Assembly (NCBI RefSeq): GCF_900167255.1
Contig: NZ_FUYB01000003.1
Coordinates: forward strand, 327,425-391,424
Source: Thiothrix eikelboomii
GTDB lineage: Bacteria > Pseudomonadota > Gammaproteobacteria > Thiotrichales > Thiotrichaceae
Length of the DNA: 64,000 bases
Direction of reading: 5' to 3'
Below, piece after piece: positions 47,770 through 57,553 of the stretch (positions are counted from its first letter, which is position 1; every line of letters begins with the position of its first letter). A model generated the notes under the pieces. It was given only the letters and a program-made list of their open reading frames with translations, ran no database searches and was not told the DNA's origin. The position numbers and the translations under genes are program-made.

Positions 47770-48540
47770 TTAATCAATCAAGCCAATCCGCTTGAAATTC
47801 AAGCCATCTCCACCCCAGTTAAAATGCATCCAGACTAGCATCGCTTTACCGACTAGATTTTCTTCCGGCACTAAACCCCACATACGGCTATCATTACTCA
47901 TGTCACGGTTATCACCCATCACAAAATAATGACCTTCAGGCACAACCAGCTCACCCGTGCGCCCAGCAGTGCCCGGCAAAATCAGAATATCATGCTCAGC
48001 GCTGCCAAGGGTTTCCTTAAGACGAAGGGTGGGATGAACTTGACCTTGCTGGTCATGCGCATCATAAGCACCGAGTTCTTGACGCTTGACAGGTACACCA
48101 TTCACCTTCAGATCTTTATTATCCCAAGCAATCAGATCACCGGGTACACCGACTAGGCGTTTAATAAAATCTGTTTTCGGATCGTTGGGATACCGAAATA
48201 CCACAACATCCCCTGTTTTTGGCTCGCCCAAAGGAATAATTTTAGTGTGGGTAATCGGTAAACGAATACCATAGGTAAACTTATTTACTAGAATAAAATC
48301 ACCGATTTCTAAAGTCGGTAACATTGAGCCAGAGGGAATGCGAAACGGCTCAGCCACAAACGAGCGTAAGAGTAAGACGATCAAGAGTACCGGAAAAAAT
48401 GAACGGGCATATTCAACATACCAAGGCTCTACACGACGACCGAATTTACTTTTATTTCTGGTAAATAGGCTATACAGCAACCAAATCAGACCACTAACAA
48501 CCGTAGCAACGACCAGCCAAAACTCTAAGTCCATATCCAT
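47770..48540 (-). CDS. lepB: Signal peptidase I LepB
   Basis: A 256-residue canonical type I signal peptidase with two N-terminal membrane segments. The catalytic Ser72 is in PSGSMLPTL and Lys127 in FIKRLVGVPGD, with box E GDNRDMSNDSRMWG. It removes signal peptides at the outer face of the inner membrane. It lies 46 bases after lepA in the usual lepA-lepB order. Confidence 0.96.
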   Translation of the reverse strand: MDMDLEFWLVVATVVSGLIWLLYSLFTRNKSKFGRRVEPWYVEYARSFFPVLLIVLLLRSFVAEPFRIPSGSMLPTLEIGDFILVNKFTYGIRLPITHTKIIPLGEPKTGDVVVFRYPNDPKTDFIKRLVGVPGDLIAWDNKDLKVNGVPVKRQELGAYDAHDQQGQVHPTLRLKETLGSAEHDILILPGTAGRTGELVVPEGHYFVMGDNRDMSNDSRMWGLVPEENLVGKAMLVWMHFNWGGDGLNFKRIGLID

Positions 48541-48586
48541 GCAGGCTATTCCTTCTTAATTTTCTTCGTTATTACTTATCACTAAA

Positions 48587-50392
48587 TTATTTATCACTGA
48601 CCCGCAAGACAGCTAAAAAAGCTTCTTGTGGAATCTCTACACTACCGACTTGTTTCATGCGCTTCTTACCTTCTTTCTGCTTTTCCAGCAATTTGCGCTT
48701 CCGACTGACGTCACCGCCATAACATTTAGCTAACACATCTTTGCGCATCGCTTTGACCGTACTGCGCGCAATAATCTGGCTACCAATAGCCGCCTGAATC
48801 GCGACCTCATACATCTGGCGTGGAATCAATTCTTTCATTTTTTCTACCAGCTGCCGACCTCGTGATTGGGCAAAGTCACGGTGCACCATAATGGCCAAAG
48901 CATCCACTTTATCCCCATTGACCAGAACATCCACTCGTACCATTGGAGCTGGCTCAAAGCGATCTAAAGTATAGTCAAAAGAAGCATAACCGCGACTCAC
49001 TGATTTCAATTTATCAAAGAAATCCAACACCACTTCAGCCAAAGGCAAATCAAAGACCAGTGATACTTGATTGCCCATGTATTGCATATTCTTTTGAATA
49101 CCACGCTTATCTATACAGAGGGTAATGACATTGCCGAGATATTCTTGCGGAACTAAAATTGTGCCACGAATAATCGGCTCACGAATTTCCTCAATTTTAT
49201 TTAACGGGGGTAATTCGGAGGGATTATGCACAAAAACCTGCTCACCATTGGTCAGCACCACCTCATAAATAACCGTGGGCGCTGTAGTGATTAAATTTAA
49301 GTCATACTCGCGCTCTAAGCGCTCCTGCACAATCTCCATATGCAGCATCCCTAGGAAGCCACAACGGAAACCAAACCCTAAAGCCTGTGAAGTTTCTGGC
49401 TCATAGAACAAAGCTGAGTCATTGAGTTGCAGTTTGGAAAGTGCATCCCGTAGATTTTCATACTGATCCGCATCCACTGGGAAAATACCTGCAAACACCC
49501 GTGGCTGAATTTCCTTAAAACCGGCTAATGCTTTGTCAGCGGGCTTTTGGGCATCGGTAAAGGTATCCCCGACTCGAGCTGCAGTAATTTCTTTAATCCC
49601 TGCAATCACAAAGCCGACTTCACCCGCTTTTAGGCTATCTTTATCTAAGCGCTTGGGGGTAAAGACACCTAATTGTTCAACTTGGAAATCACGCCCAGTC
49701 GACATCGCCCGAATTTTCATTTTCTTGCGAATTTCGCCATCGACCACCCGCACTAAGGAAATGACACCGAGGTAATTATCAAACCAAGAATCAATGATCA
49801 GTGCGGTTAAAGAAGCATCAGGATTACCTACGGGTGGCGGAATCCGCTCAACTAACTGTTCTAATAAATCCTCAATCCCGACACCTGTCTTCGCACTAAC
49901 ATGCACCGCCTCAGTGGCATCAATGCCGATAATATCTTCAATTTCTTGGCAAACGCGATCAGGGTCAGCCGAAGGCAAATCAATTTTATTCAGGACAGGA
50001 ACAACCTCAAGGTTCAACTCAATAGCGGTATAGCAGTTAGCAACACTTTGCGCCTCTACCCCTTGAGAAGCATCAACGACTAATAAAGCACCATCACACG
50101 CAGCTAAAGACCGTGAAACCTCATACGAGAAATCCACATGACCGGGGGTATCAATAAAATTGAGCTGATAGGTCTGCCCATTACGGGCTTTATAATCGAG
50201 GGAAACGCTTTGCGCTTTAATCGTAATGCCACGCTCACGCTCTAAATCCATCGAGTCCAAGACTTGGGCTTCCATTTCACGCTCTTCTAGCCCACCACAA
50301 TACTGGATGAACCGATCTGAGAGGGTCGATTTACCGTGGTCAATATGCGCAATAATCGAAAAATTACGAATGTTGGGGTTTACTTCAGCCAT
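48587..50392 (-). CDS. lepA: Elongation factor 4 (LepA)
   Basis: A 601-residue translational GTPase acting in 30S biogenesis and elongation. G motifs: [22 protein letters not shown] and NKIDLP. The LepA-specific C-terminal domain is present ([20 protein letters not shown] with the rest of the end). Its start overlaps the glutaredoxin-like gene by 8 bases. Confidence 0.98.
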   Translation of the reverse strand: MAEVNPNIRNFSIIAHIDHGKSTLSDRFIQYCGGLEEREMEAQVLDSMDLERERGITIKAQSVSLDYKARNGQTYQLNFIDTPGHVDFSYEVSRSLAACDGALLVVDASQGVEAQSVANCYTAIELNLEVVPVLNKIDLPSADPDRVCQEIEDIIGIDATEAVHVSAKTGVGIEDLLEQLVERIPPPVGNPDASLTALIIDSWFDNYLGVISLVRVVDGEIRKKMKIRAMSTGRDFQVEQLGVFTPKRLDKDSLKAGEVGFVIAGIKEITAARVGDTFTDAQKPADKALAGFKEIQPRVFAGIFPVDADQYENLRDALSKLQLNDSALFYEPETSQALGFGFRCGFLGMLHMEIVQERLEREYDLNLITTAPTVIYEVVLTNGEQVFVHNPSELPPLNKIEEIREPIIRGTILVPQEYLGNVITLCIDKRGIQKNMQYMGNQVSLVFDLPLAEVVLDFFDKLKSVSRGYASFDYTLDRFEPAPMVRVDVLVNGDKVDALAIMVHRDFAQSRGRQLVEKMKELIPRQMYEVAIQAAIGSQIIARSTVKAMRKDVLAKCYGGDVSRKRKLLEKQKEGKKRMKQVGSVEIPQEAFLAVLRVSDK

Positions 50393-50639
50393 GTTGTAAT
50401 GCTTGTCTCACCAGGTCCTCTTCGAAAAAATGGAAACACACGACTTCAGTACCGAGTGTGACCACCGGCACATCTACGTCATAACGCTTGCGTAAATCCG
50501 GGTTTTTATCGATGTCGACTAATTCTAATTCAAATGCTAGTTCATGCTGCAAATACCGCAGCGCGGCTATCATTGCATCACACAGATGACAGCCGACGCG
50601 ATAATACACGCTTAGGGAAGTTTTTTCCTGTCTATTCAA
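50385..50639 (-). CDS. Glutaredoxin-like DUF836 protein
   Basis: An 84-residue thioredoxin-fold protein with the redox pair Cys17-HL-Cys20 (GCHLCD) and a cis-Pro loop (DVPVVTL). Genes like this between mucD and lepA are frequent in gammaproteobacteria. It overlaps both neighbours by 8 bases, so all three are translationally coupled. The substrate is unknown. Confidence 0.85.
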   Translation of the reverse strand: MNRQEKTSLSVYYRVGCHLCDAMIAALRYLQHELAFELELVDIDKNPDLRKRYDVDVPVVTLGTEVVCFHFFEEDLVRQALQHG

Positions 50640-52062
50640 CTTTCATCGCCATAAAACGTGCTGCCCCTTCACGATAGACAAGGACAGCGACGGTTTTACC
50701 CGGTTCAATCTCACTGGCAATTTGCTTGACCTCTTCAGGCGAAGTTACTGGTTTACCATCTAATAAAGTCACCACATCGCCCGCGTTAATACCCGCACGT
50801 TGTGCAGGGTCACCTTGAATCTTTTCAACTAAAACACCACCCACCGCCAGACCTAAAGCCTCACGAATACTGTCATCAATTGCCGTTAATTGCATGCCTA
50901 ACACTTCAACGCCCTCAAGATCGGCCTTCGGCTCTTCCTCAGGAGTGGCTTGGGCTGCACCTTCCTCACCGGGTAACTCGCCAATTTTTAACTCAACTTC
51001 TTGCTGCTCACGATTACGAATCACTGTCAGTTTTACGCTTTGCCCCGGTGAAACTGTCCCCACCATTGCGGGTAGACTACCTGCATTTGCGACTGATTTA
51101 CCATTCAACTCAATAATCACATCACCTAACTGCAAAATATTATTTGCCGGCCCCTCTGGAATGACTTGAGTGACTAGAGCACCGGTCGGCGTTGTCATAC
51201 CAAAGGATTGAGCAAGATTCTGATCAACCTCTTGAATATAGACCCCAATCCAACCCCGTGAGACTTTGCCATTATTTTTCAGCTGTGAAACGACATCCAT
51301 CACGATATTAATCGGAATCGCAAAAGACACGCCCATAAAGCCACCTGAGCGGCTATAGATTTGAGAATTGACCCCGACCACTTCACCATCGAGATTAAAT
51401 AAAGGACCACCGGAATTACCGGGATTAATCGCTACATCGGTTTGAATAAACGGCACATAAGTATCTGTGGGTAAATTACGGCCTGTTGCACTGACAATCC
51501 CCGAAGTAGCACTAGACTCAAAACCAAACGGTGAACCAATCGCTAATACCCATTCCCCGACTTCAATTGTGCCAGAGTCACCAATTTTCAAGGTCGGTAA
51601 ATTCATAGCCTCGATCTTCAACAGCGCCACATCACTACGTTTATCACTGCCAATTAACTTTGCGGTAAACTCACGACGATCATTAAGCTTGACTAGAATC
51701 TCATCCGCTCCATCGACCACATGGTGATTGGTAATAATGTAACCATCCCCCGATAAGACAAACCCAGAACCACGGGCATCAGCACCGAAATCGTCGGGTA
51801 CTCCCCCACCCCCACCCGGATTACCAAAAAAGCGCTTCATCAATTCATCAAAAGGCTCTTCATAACCCGGAGCATCTGAAGGAAGTTCAGGCGTGGTTTT
51901 TTGTTTATGGCTCGTGGTGATATTAACCACTGCAGGACCATTGGTTTTTACAAGCTCAGTGAATTCCGGCAAGCTGCGTGCCTGCACGGAAACGCTAAGA
52001 CAAATGACTCCTGCCAGTAACCACTGCAGAAGTCGTATACGACTGGCCGGTTTATAAGTCAT
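50632..52062 (-). CDS. Periplasmic serine protease of the DegP/MucD type
   Basis: A 476-residue HtrA-family protease with signal peptide (LLQWLLAGVICLSVSVQA). The triad is His114 (TNHHVVDGA), Asp144 (KRSDVALLKI) and Ser217 (GNSGGPLF), followed by two PDZ domains (about 260-350 and 385-470). It degrades misfolded envelope proteins. ATG 52062 has GGAG seven bases upstream. It is the first gene of the degP-glutaredoxin-lepA-lepB block; in Pseudomonas the equivalent is mucD, regulated by AlgU, but no RseA or sigma-E gene is adjacent here. Confidence 0.93.
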   Translation of the reverse strand: MTYKPASRIRLLQWLLAGVICLSVSVQARSLPEFTELVKTNGPAVVNITTSHKQKTTPELPSDAPGYEEPFDELMKRFFGNPGGGGGVPDDFGADARGSGFVLSGDGYIITNHHVVDGADEILVKLNDRREFTAKLIGSDKRSDVALLKIEAMNLPTLKIGDSGTIEVGEWVLAIGSPFGFESSATSGIVSATGRNLPTDTYVPFIQTDVAINPGNSGGPLFNLDGEVVGVNSQIYSRSGGFMGVSFAIPINIVMDVVSQLKNNGKVSRGWIGVYIQEVDQNLAQSFGMTTPTGALVTQVIPEGPANNILQLGDVIIELNGKSVANAGSLPAMVGTVSPGQSVKLTVIRNREQQEVELKIGELPGEEGAAQATPEEEPKADLEGVEVLGMQLTAIDDSIREALGLAVGGVLVEKIQGDPAQRAGINAGDVVTLLDGKPVTSPEEVKQIASEIEPGKTVAVLVYREGAARFMAMKVE

Positions 52063-52793
52063 TGAAAGTCTCCACACAGATGTTGTTCAAATGCTACAAA
52101 TTAGTCTAGCTTACCCGAATCTAGGTTCGCATAGCTATAGGTGATCGTGGCTGAATGAAATTTAACCCGAACGAATCACCACGCCTGATACCATATCAAT
52201 AATCACAGAGAACCTCACACTGCAAGCTAGCTTCAGGTTCAAACTACTTAAGATCTTCCACAAAAGCTTTTCAATACAATTAAGGTTGCTGCTATCTGCC
52301 GCTGCACTCAATCTTTAGGTGCAAGCTAGCAAGCACTCGTATTCACTTTTAAAAAACCAATAATCAAACATCTTAATCAAATAAGAAAATTAGATGAAAA
52401 GAAAATTAATTATATATGACATTTTCCAATATCTATCCTAATTATATAAACTAACTACTATAATATTAAAGCCATTTTTATATTTTGCGAAGCACACAAA
52501 CTTTATACAATATTCTCTTTTAGATAAGGTATATATCTGGATATAGCATATGATCATAAAACATGAGATGCTTATTTATAAACAAAATAAATTCATAGAG
52601 CTTTAATTTTAACTTTACTTAAGCCATTTAATAATAAAGATTAATGGAGGTAATAGTCCATAGAGCCAGTCAAAATCAATAATTACTAATAAAACAGAAG
52701 GTAATGAAAATAATCTTATCTAATACCTGTCAAATACTGAATTAAATTTAATATTTAAAGATCCTCATCGTGATTTTCACAAGGAAAAATAAA
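52063..52793. other. 730-base intergenic region, very AT-rich on its right
   Basis: No gene is convincing on either strand. TGCAAGCTAGC occurs twice (52221-52231 and 52320-52330). From about 52331 to 52790 the sequence becomes strongly AT-rich with many TATA and ATAT runs, unlike the flanks. The promoter of the haloperoxidase gene is expected in the last 100 bases. The AT-rich block could be a regulatory region or a scar of gene transfer. Confidence 0.6.
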
Positions 52794-54539
52794 ATGTTTA
52801 GTGAACGAAACGAAGCACGGCGTTTAAAAGCCCAAGCCTTACGCCAACAAGCTAGCACTATCGCCACAGAGCGCTCTCATCCACAACGCATTAATAATGG
52901 TGAAGAAGCTGCCTATGGTTATCTAGTTAACTACCATAAAGGCTTGCCACATAATGCTGTCGGTGAAGTACAGCACTCTGCATATCGAGCTTTTTTAAAC
53001 GCATTAACCACCAGCGATCCTTATGATTTTGATCATATTCCGCAAGGTCATGGTGGTAAAGGACGTAAGTTTGTTAGCCCACAGGCAGGCTTAGCCTTTG
53101 ATCTACAAGGACCTGATGCTCAATCTTTGATGATTCCACCCGCACCACGAGTTGATAGTGCGGAAAGTAGTGCCGAAATGGGAGAACTGTACTGGATGTC
53201 ACTCTTACGTGATCTCAACTTTGCAGACTATGACAATAACTCACTGGTCAATGCGGCTGTTGCCTCAATGAACACTGATTTCAGCGACTTTCGAGGTGCA
53301 AAGGAGCAAGACCAAGTCACCAAAAAAACCTTGTTTCGTGGTATTTCGCTTAATAGTGATGGGGTTAATAGCGATGCGATTGGCCCTTATATTTCTCAAT
53401 TTCTACTCAAGGGCAACACTATTGGAACGGACTTCAGTGAGAAAGACGGCTATATACGTTTTGGTACTTTGCGGGTTGATCAGCGTAATAAAGTCGCTAT
53501 TGCAAATACAGACTATCTAACCGACTTTGATGAATGGCTAGCGATTCAGAATGGTAAATTTCCAAACAAAAAAGATGTATTTGAAAAAAACTTAGTGTTT
53601 TTACGCAATTTACGTGACCTAGCCACTTATGTTCACTTTGATCAGTTATATGAAGCCTACTTCAATGCCTGCCTGTACTTGCTCAGCGAAACTAACGTAG
53701 CGGGCAAGGCTGTTTTCCCATTTTCACAAGGCAACCCTTATTACAACTCACCTAATCAGGATGGCTTTGCTACCTTCGGTGGACCCCACCTTTTATCCTT
53801 AGTGACAGAGGTCGCTACCCGCGCACTCAAAGCTGTTTGGCATACTAAATGGTTTGTACATCGTAGAATTCGCCCAGAGGGCTTGGGTGGCTTAATCCAT
53901 GTTCACCTTAGCCAAAACTTCCCTCAACACAGCTACCCGATGATTAATGAAGAAATTCTACAGGCCTTAACTTGTGGTGGATTGTCACACCATTTCAATC
54001 AGGAAACCGGCTTCTTATTACCGATGGCTTTTCCCGAAGGCTCGCCATTACATCCTGCTTATGGTGCAGGCCATGCCACCGTAGCTGGTGCATGTGTTAC
54101 CATTTTGAAAGCATGGTTCACGGAAAATACTCCGATCACTAACCCTGTTCAAGCCAGTACAGACGGTTTGTCATTAATCCCCTATAACGGAGAGGATGCA
54201 GACCAAATGACCTTACTGAGTGAATTAAACAAATTGGCATCCAATATCGCCATTGGACGCAACGGAGCAGGCGTCCATTGGCGTAGTGACTACACAGAAT
54301 CAATCAAGCTAGGGGAAACCGTTGCTCTGGGGATTTTGCAGGAGCAAAGTTTAACCTACAACGAAACACTCACCGATGGCCAAACACCATTTTTCCAATT
54401 GACCTGTTTTGATGGGCGCACTTGCCATATTGCTGCGGGTCAAATCACCTACAGTCGCATCACCCGTGAAGCGGCACGCATTAATACTCTTGACAATACT
54501 CCCGATGTTGTACCGGATATTATCCCGAATTTAGGCTAA
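52794..54539 (+). CDS. Vanadium-dependent haloperoxidase (bromoperoxidase type)
   Basis: A 581-residue protein of the vanadium haloperoxidase/PAP2 superfamily, which oxidises halides with hydrogen peroxide. Aligned by motif to the algal bromoperoxidases, the vanadate pocket is Lys352, Arg360 (KWFVHRRIRPE), Gly426, His427 (HPAYGAGHA), Arg489 and axial His495 (GRNGAGVHW). The spacings Lys-Arg 8, His-Arg 62 and Arg-His 6 equal those I recall for the Ascophyllum enzyme. Ala425 stands where that enzyme has the vanadate-binding Ser, and His420 matches its acid-base His411. No signal peptide is seen at the ATG, which follows AAGGA. The halide preference cannot be read off. It is followed by a serine protease gene. 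Confidence 0.88.
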   Translation: MFSERNEARRLKAQALRQQASTIATERSHPQRINNGEEAAYGYLVNYHKGLPHNAVGEVQHSAYRAFLNALTTSDPYDFDHIPQGHGGKGRKFVSPQAGLAFDLQGPDAQSLMIPPAPRVDSAESSAEMGELYWMSLLRDLNFADYDNNSLVNAAVASMNTDFSDFRGAKEQDQVTKKTLFRGISLNSDGVNSDAIGPYISQFLLKGNTIGTDFSEKDGYIRFGTLRVDQRNKVAIANTDYLTDFDEWLAIQNGKFPNKKDVFEKNLVFLRNLRDLATYVHFDQLYEAYFNACLYLLSETNVAGKAVFPFSQGNPYYNSPNQDGFATFGGPHLLSLVTEVATRALKAVWHTKWFVHRRIRPEGLGGLIHVHLSQNFPQHSYPMINEEILQALTCGGLSHHFNQETGFLLPMAFPEGSPLHPAYGAGHATVAGACVTILKAWFTENTPITNPVQASTDGLSLIPYNGEDADQMTLLSELNKLASNIAIGRNGAGVHWRSDYTESIKLGETVALGILQEQSLTYNETLTDGQTPFFQLTCFDGRTCHIAAGQITYSRITREAARINTLDNTPDVVPDIIPNLG

Positions 54540-54553
54540 TGACTACCGACCGT

Positions 54554-54582
54554 CCCCCATGCTTGCATAACGTAGATGGGGG
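54554..54582 (+). promoter_or_regulatory. Hairpin between haloperoxidase and protease genes
   Basis: CCCCCAT and ATGGGGG pair around a loop of 15 bases. It is not followed by a T-run, so it is not a standard terminator. It ends 21 bases before the protease start and may control readthrough or mRNA stability. Confidence 0.45.
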
Positions 54583-54602
54583 TTCTCAAAATGAGGATCA
54601 TG

Positions 54603-55529
54603 ATGATGAAAATAATAAATAACCCCGATTGTTTAAACAACATCAAACCTAACAGTACTCGTACTCTTACACCACAACTCCCAACCAATCAAATATCTCC
54701 CCCAACATTACTATCAGACTCACCAACATTGAAAGATTTAAAGGACTCATTTTGGGGAAGCTATTCTGTAGAGAATCAGGCAGATGTGAGCTTTTTAACA
54801 TCAAACCAACCCTCTGATGAGGCTTTAATTGAAAAAATATTTTTAGCTGACGATAGAAAAATAGTTAGACCCACAACACAATATCCGTGGAGTGCCATTT
54901 GTGCTTTGCTGATTACGACAGCTAGTCAGAAGAAATATTTAGGAACGGGATGGTTTATACACCCAAGAGTATTAGTCACAGCAGGCCACTGCGTTTACCT
55001 ACATGAACAACCTACACCTGCTTGGGCTAGTTCTATTGAAGTTATTCCTGCCTGTGATGGTAAAAACAGACCCTTTCAATCAGTCATCAGCTTAACCTTT
55101 AGGGCAACTAATGACTGGATACATCAAAAAAAGCCAGAGGCTGATTATGGCTTAATTATATTAGCAGAAGAGTATTCAGAACATAGCCGTATCGGGCACT
55201 TTGGAATACATGTTTTACAACAAACAACTGTGAGTAATACCCGCTATACCCTTGCTGGTTATCCACTTGACAAAAGCCATCTAGACTTAGAGTTTACACA
55301 ATGGTTTCATGAGCTACCGCTGAAAAAACTAGATGACACCATGCTATTTTATGAAATCGACACACTCGGCGGCCAAAGCGGTGCACCGATATGGGAAAAT
55401 CGAGACAATGACCAATATTATTGTATCGGTTTGCATACGCTTGGCTTGCACCCAGCCAATAAGGGCTTACGTATTACGCCTCAAATTTATCAACAAATTA
55501 TACAATGGCTAGATGAACTCAAACTATAA
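54603..55529 (+). CDS. V8-like trypsin-fold serine protease
   Basis: A 308-residue peptidase of the S1B/V8 type. The triad is His129 (TAGHCVY), Asp181 (EADYGLIIL) and Ser259 (GGQSGAPIW). The segment RKIVRPTTQYPWSAICALLI resembles the start of the mature domain in this group, so the first 85 residues may be a propeptide. No signal peptide is visible. ATG 54603 has GAGG at six bases; ATG 54606, 54591 and 54576 are alternatives. Its AT-rich sequence differs from the housekeeping genes around it. Confidence 0.82.
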   Translation: MMKIINNPDCLNNIKPNSTRTLTPQLPTNQISPPTLLSDSPTLKDLKDSFWGSYSVENQADVSFLTSNQPSDEALIEKIFLADDRKIVRPTTQYPWSAICALLITTASQKKYLGTGWFIHPRVLVTAGHCVYLHEQPTPAWASSIEVIPACDGKNRPFQSVISLTFRATNDWIHQKKPEADYGLIILAEEYSEHSRIGHFGIHVLQQTTVSNTRYTLAGYPLDKSHLDLEFTQWFHELPLKKLDDTMLFYEIDTLGGQSGAPIWENRDNDQYYCIGLHTLGLHPANKGLRITPQIYQQIIQWLDELKL

Positions 55530-55550
55530 CCCTCGTAGTAGAGAAGGCGG

Positions 55551-55600
55551 CGGCTCGCTCTAGCCGAAAGCTAACCCACCTATCATCGCCTCTTGATAGG
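55551..55600. other. Two adjacent hairpins upstream of the MoxR operon
   Basis: CGGCT/AGCCG (55551-55566) and CCTATCA/TGATAGG (55579-55600) form two small stem-loops in the 124-base gap before moxR. On the plus strand they are followed by A-runs, not T-runs, so they are probably not terminators. Confidence 0.35.
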
Positions 55601-55653
55601 AAAAAATTTAGAAACCCGCTAGAGTCAGCAGGTCACAACAATAATAAAACCCC

Positions 55654-56589
55654 ATGACAACTGCGACCCCACAATTAATTCAGGCCACCCTGCAGCAATT
55701 GAATGCTGTTATTTTAGGCAAAGAGCATACCGTTAAATTGGCTCTAACCTGCTTGTTGGCTAATGGTCATTTACTCCTCGAAGACTTGCCCGGCATGGGT
55801 AAAACCACCCTAGCGCATGCCTTAGCTCAGGTCTGCGGTTTAGCTTATCAGCGCGTGCAGTTCACTAGCGACTTATTACCCGCTGATTTAATCGGAACTT
55901 CGATTTTTGATCCGACCACTAGCAGCTTTCGTTTTCACCAAGGACCGATCTTCAGCCAAGTCGTCTTAGCCGACGAACTCAATCGTGCCACCCCAAAAGC
56001 ACAAAGCGCTTTATTAGAGGCTATGGAAGAGCAGCAGGTCAGCATCGAGCGGCAAACCTATCCCTTGCCACAACCTTTTTTTGTGATTGCTACCCAAAAT
56101 CCACAAAGCCAATCAGGTACCTTCCCTCTGCCTGAATCGCAACTAGACCGTTTCCTATTAAGGATTTCGCTTGGCTACCCTGATCCAAAGGCAGAGCGCG
56201 AACTGCTCAAAGGCCATCATGGCCGTCACTCATTAGCTAGCCTTAAACCCATCTTAAATCCTGTACGCTTGCAAGGGCTACAAAGCTTAGTTCCACAAGT
56301 CAAACTCAGTGAGGCGCTACTCGACTATGTTCAGCGCCTGATTGCTTATACCCGTCAAAGTGAAGCATGCCATTTAGGTTTATCCCCACGCGGGGCGCAA
56401 GCCTTAGTGCGCAGTGCACAAACTTGGGCTTTATTACAAGGTCGCGCCCACGCACTACCCGAAGATGTGCAAGCCGTGTTTGCAGCCGTCGCGGGGCATC
56501 GCTTAATCGGTCGCCATGAAACCCAAGGGGATCAATTGGCGCGACATATTTTGACCAAAGTTGATGTGATCGGAAATCGGCATGCTTGA
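55654..56589 (+). CDS. MoxR-family AAA+ ATPase
   Basis: A 311-residue MoxR ATPase. Walker A is LPGMGKTTLAHALA, Walker B VVLADELNRATP, and sensor-1 ATQNPQSQSGTFPLPE. MoxR proteins are chaperone-like and act with DUF58 partners. It overlaps the DUF58 gene by 8 bases, and TgpA follows: the common moxR-DUF58-tgpA cluster. Confidence 0.94.
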   Translation: MTTATPQLIQATLQQLNAVILGKEHTVKLALTCLLANGHLLLEDLPGMGKTTLAHALAQVCGLAYQRVQFTSDLLPADLIGTSIFDPTTSSFRFHQGPIFSQVVLADELNRATPKAQSALLEAMEEQQVSIERQTYPLPQPFFVIATQNPQSQSGTFPLPESQLDRFLLRISLGYPDPKAERELLKGHHGRHSLASLKPILNPVRLQGLQSLVPQVKLSEALLDYVQRLIAYTRQSEACHLGLSPRGAQALVRSAQTWALLQGRAHALPEDVQAVFAAVAGHRLIGRHETQGDQLARHILTKVDVIGNRHA

Positions 56590-57553
56590 AACTTGGCCAC
56601 CACAGTTTGCACACTGGTTTAAACCACGCTGGCCTCGGACACGTACACTGACCCTTGGGCAGCGCAATATTTTCATTCTTCCCAGCAAAACTGCCTTGGC
56701 TTTGTTGGGGCTGATTGCTGTGCTGTTTTTATTAGGGATTAATTTCCAAAACGCCTTGGTTTACGGCGTTTGTTTTTGGCTATTCGCGCTGCTCATTGTG
56801 AATTTACTGCATACTTGGAGAAATTTAAGAGGCCTCAGTATCACTGCGATTCATATCCAGCCCTGCTTTGCTGGTGAAAAAGCGGTTTTAGAATTGGAAC
56901 TCGCTTGCCCCCCTAAGCAACAAAAATTTGCAATAAAACTCGCTTGGCCCGAGGAGGATGCGGTACAAGTCAATTTGATGACCACTCAAACTGTTCGGGT
57001 AAAACTCTCCCATAGTACTCAACAGCGCGGCCACTTCAACCCGCCACGTCTTCATATTTCCACTCATTATCCAACTGGTTTAGCCGTGGCTTGGTCTTAT
57101 CTTGCCTTAGAGATAACGGGCTTAGTGTATCCAGCCCCTGCACCAAAACATCAGCAACCTTATCCGACCAATTCACTGGACTCGACTCATCCTTCTGGAC
57201 AAACCCTATCTGGGGGTAGCAGCGATTTTGGCGGTATTCGCAGCTATCAAACCGGAGATTCCCCTAAACAGATTCATTGGAGTCACTACGCTAAAACCGG
57301 CAAACTGAATACTAAAGTGTTTGTCGATTATGCGAGCCATGACTTATGGTTAGATTGGGCGAATTTAGCTAACTCTGGTATCGAGCCACGCTTATCACAG
57401 CTATGTCGCCAAGTATTGGATGCCCATCAAGCTCAACAGCAATACGGCCTCAAACTACCCGGCCTAGTGATACCTCCGTCGAAAGGTGAAGCTCATCAAG
57501 CACGCTGCTTACAAGCCTTGGCTTTGTTTGGAGTAGAGCATGCTCAAGGATAA
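56582..57553 (+). CDS. DUF58 membrane protein
   Basis: A 323-residue protein with two transmembrane helices near the N-terminus (TALALLGLIAVLFLLG; VYGVCFWLFALLIVNLL). The DUF58 signature is GGIRSYQTGDSPKQIHWSHY. It is usually a partner of MoxR in envelope or extracellular-protein assembly. It overlaps both its neighbours. Confidence 0.9.
   Translation: MLETWPPQFAHWFKPRWPRTRTLTLGQRNIFILPSKTALALLGLIAVLFLLGINFQNALVYGVCFWLFALLIVNLLHTWRNLRGLSITAIHIQPCFAGEKAVLELELACPPKQQKFAIKLAWPEEDAVQVNLMTTQTVRVKLSHSTQQRGHFNPPRLHISTHYPTGLAVAWSYLALEITGLVYPAPAPKHQQPYPTNSLDSTHPSGQTLSGGSSDFGGIRSYQTGDSPKQIHWSHYAKTGKLNTKVFVDYASHDLWLDWANLANSGIEPRLSQLCRQVLDAHQAQQQYGLKLPGLVIPPSKGEAHQARCLQALALFGVEHAQG

Noticed and set aside
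55579..55600. CCTATCA/TGATAGG hairpin as terminator of the protease gene
   Set aside because: It is followed by A-runs on the plus strand, and a minus-strand transcript is not expected here.
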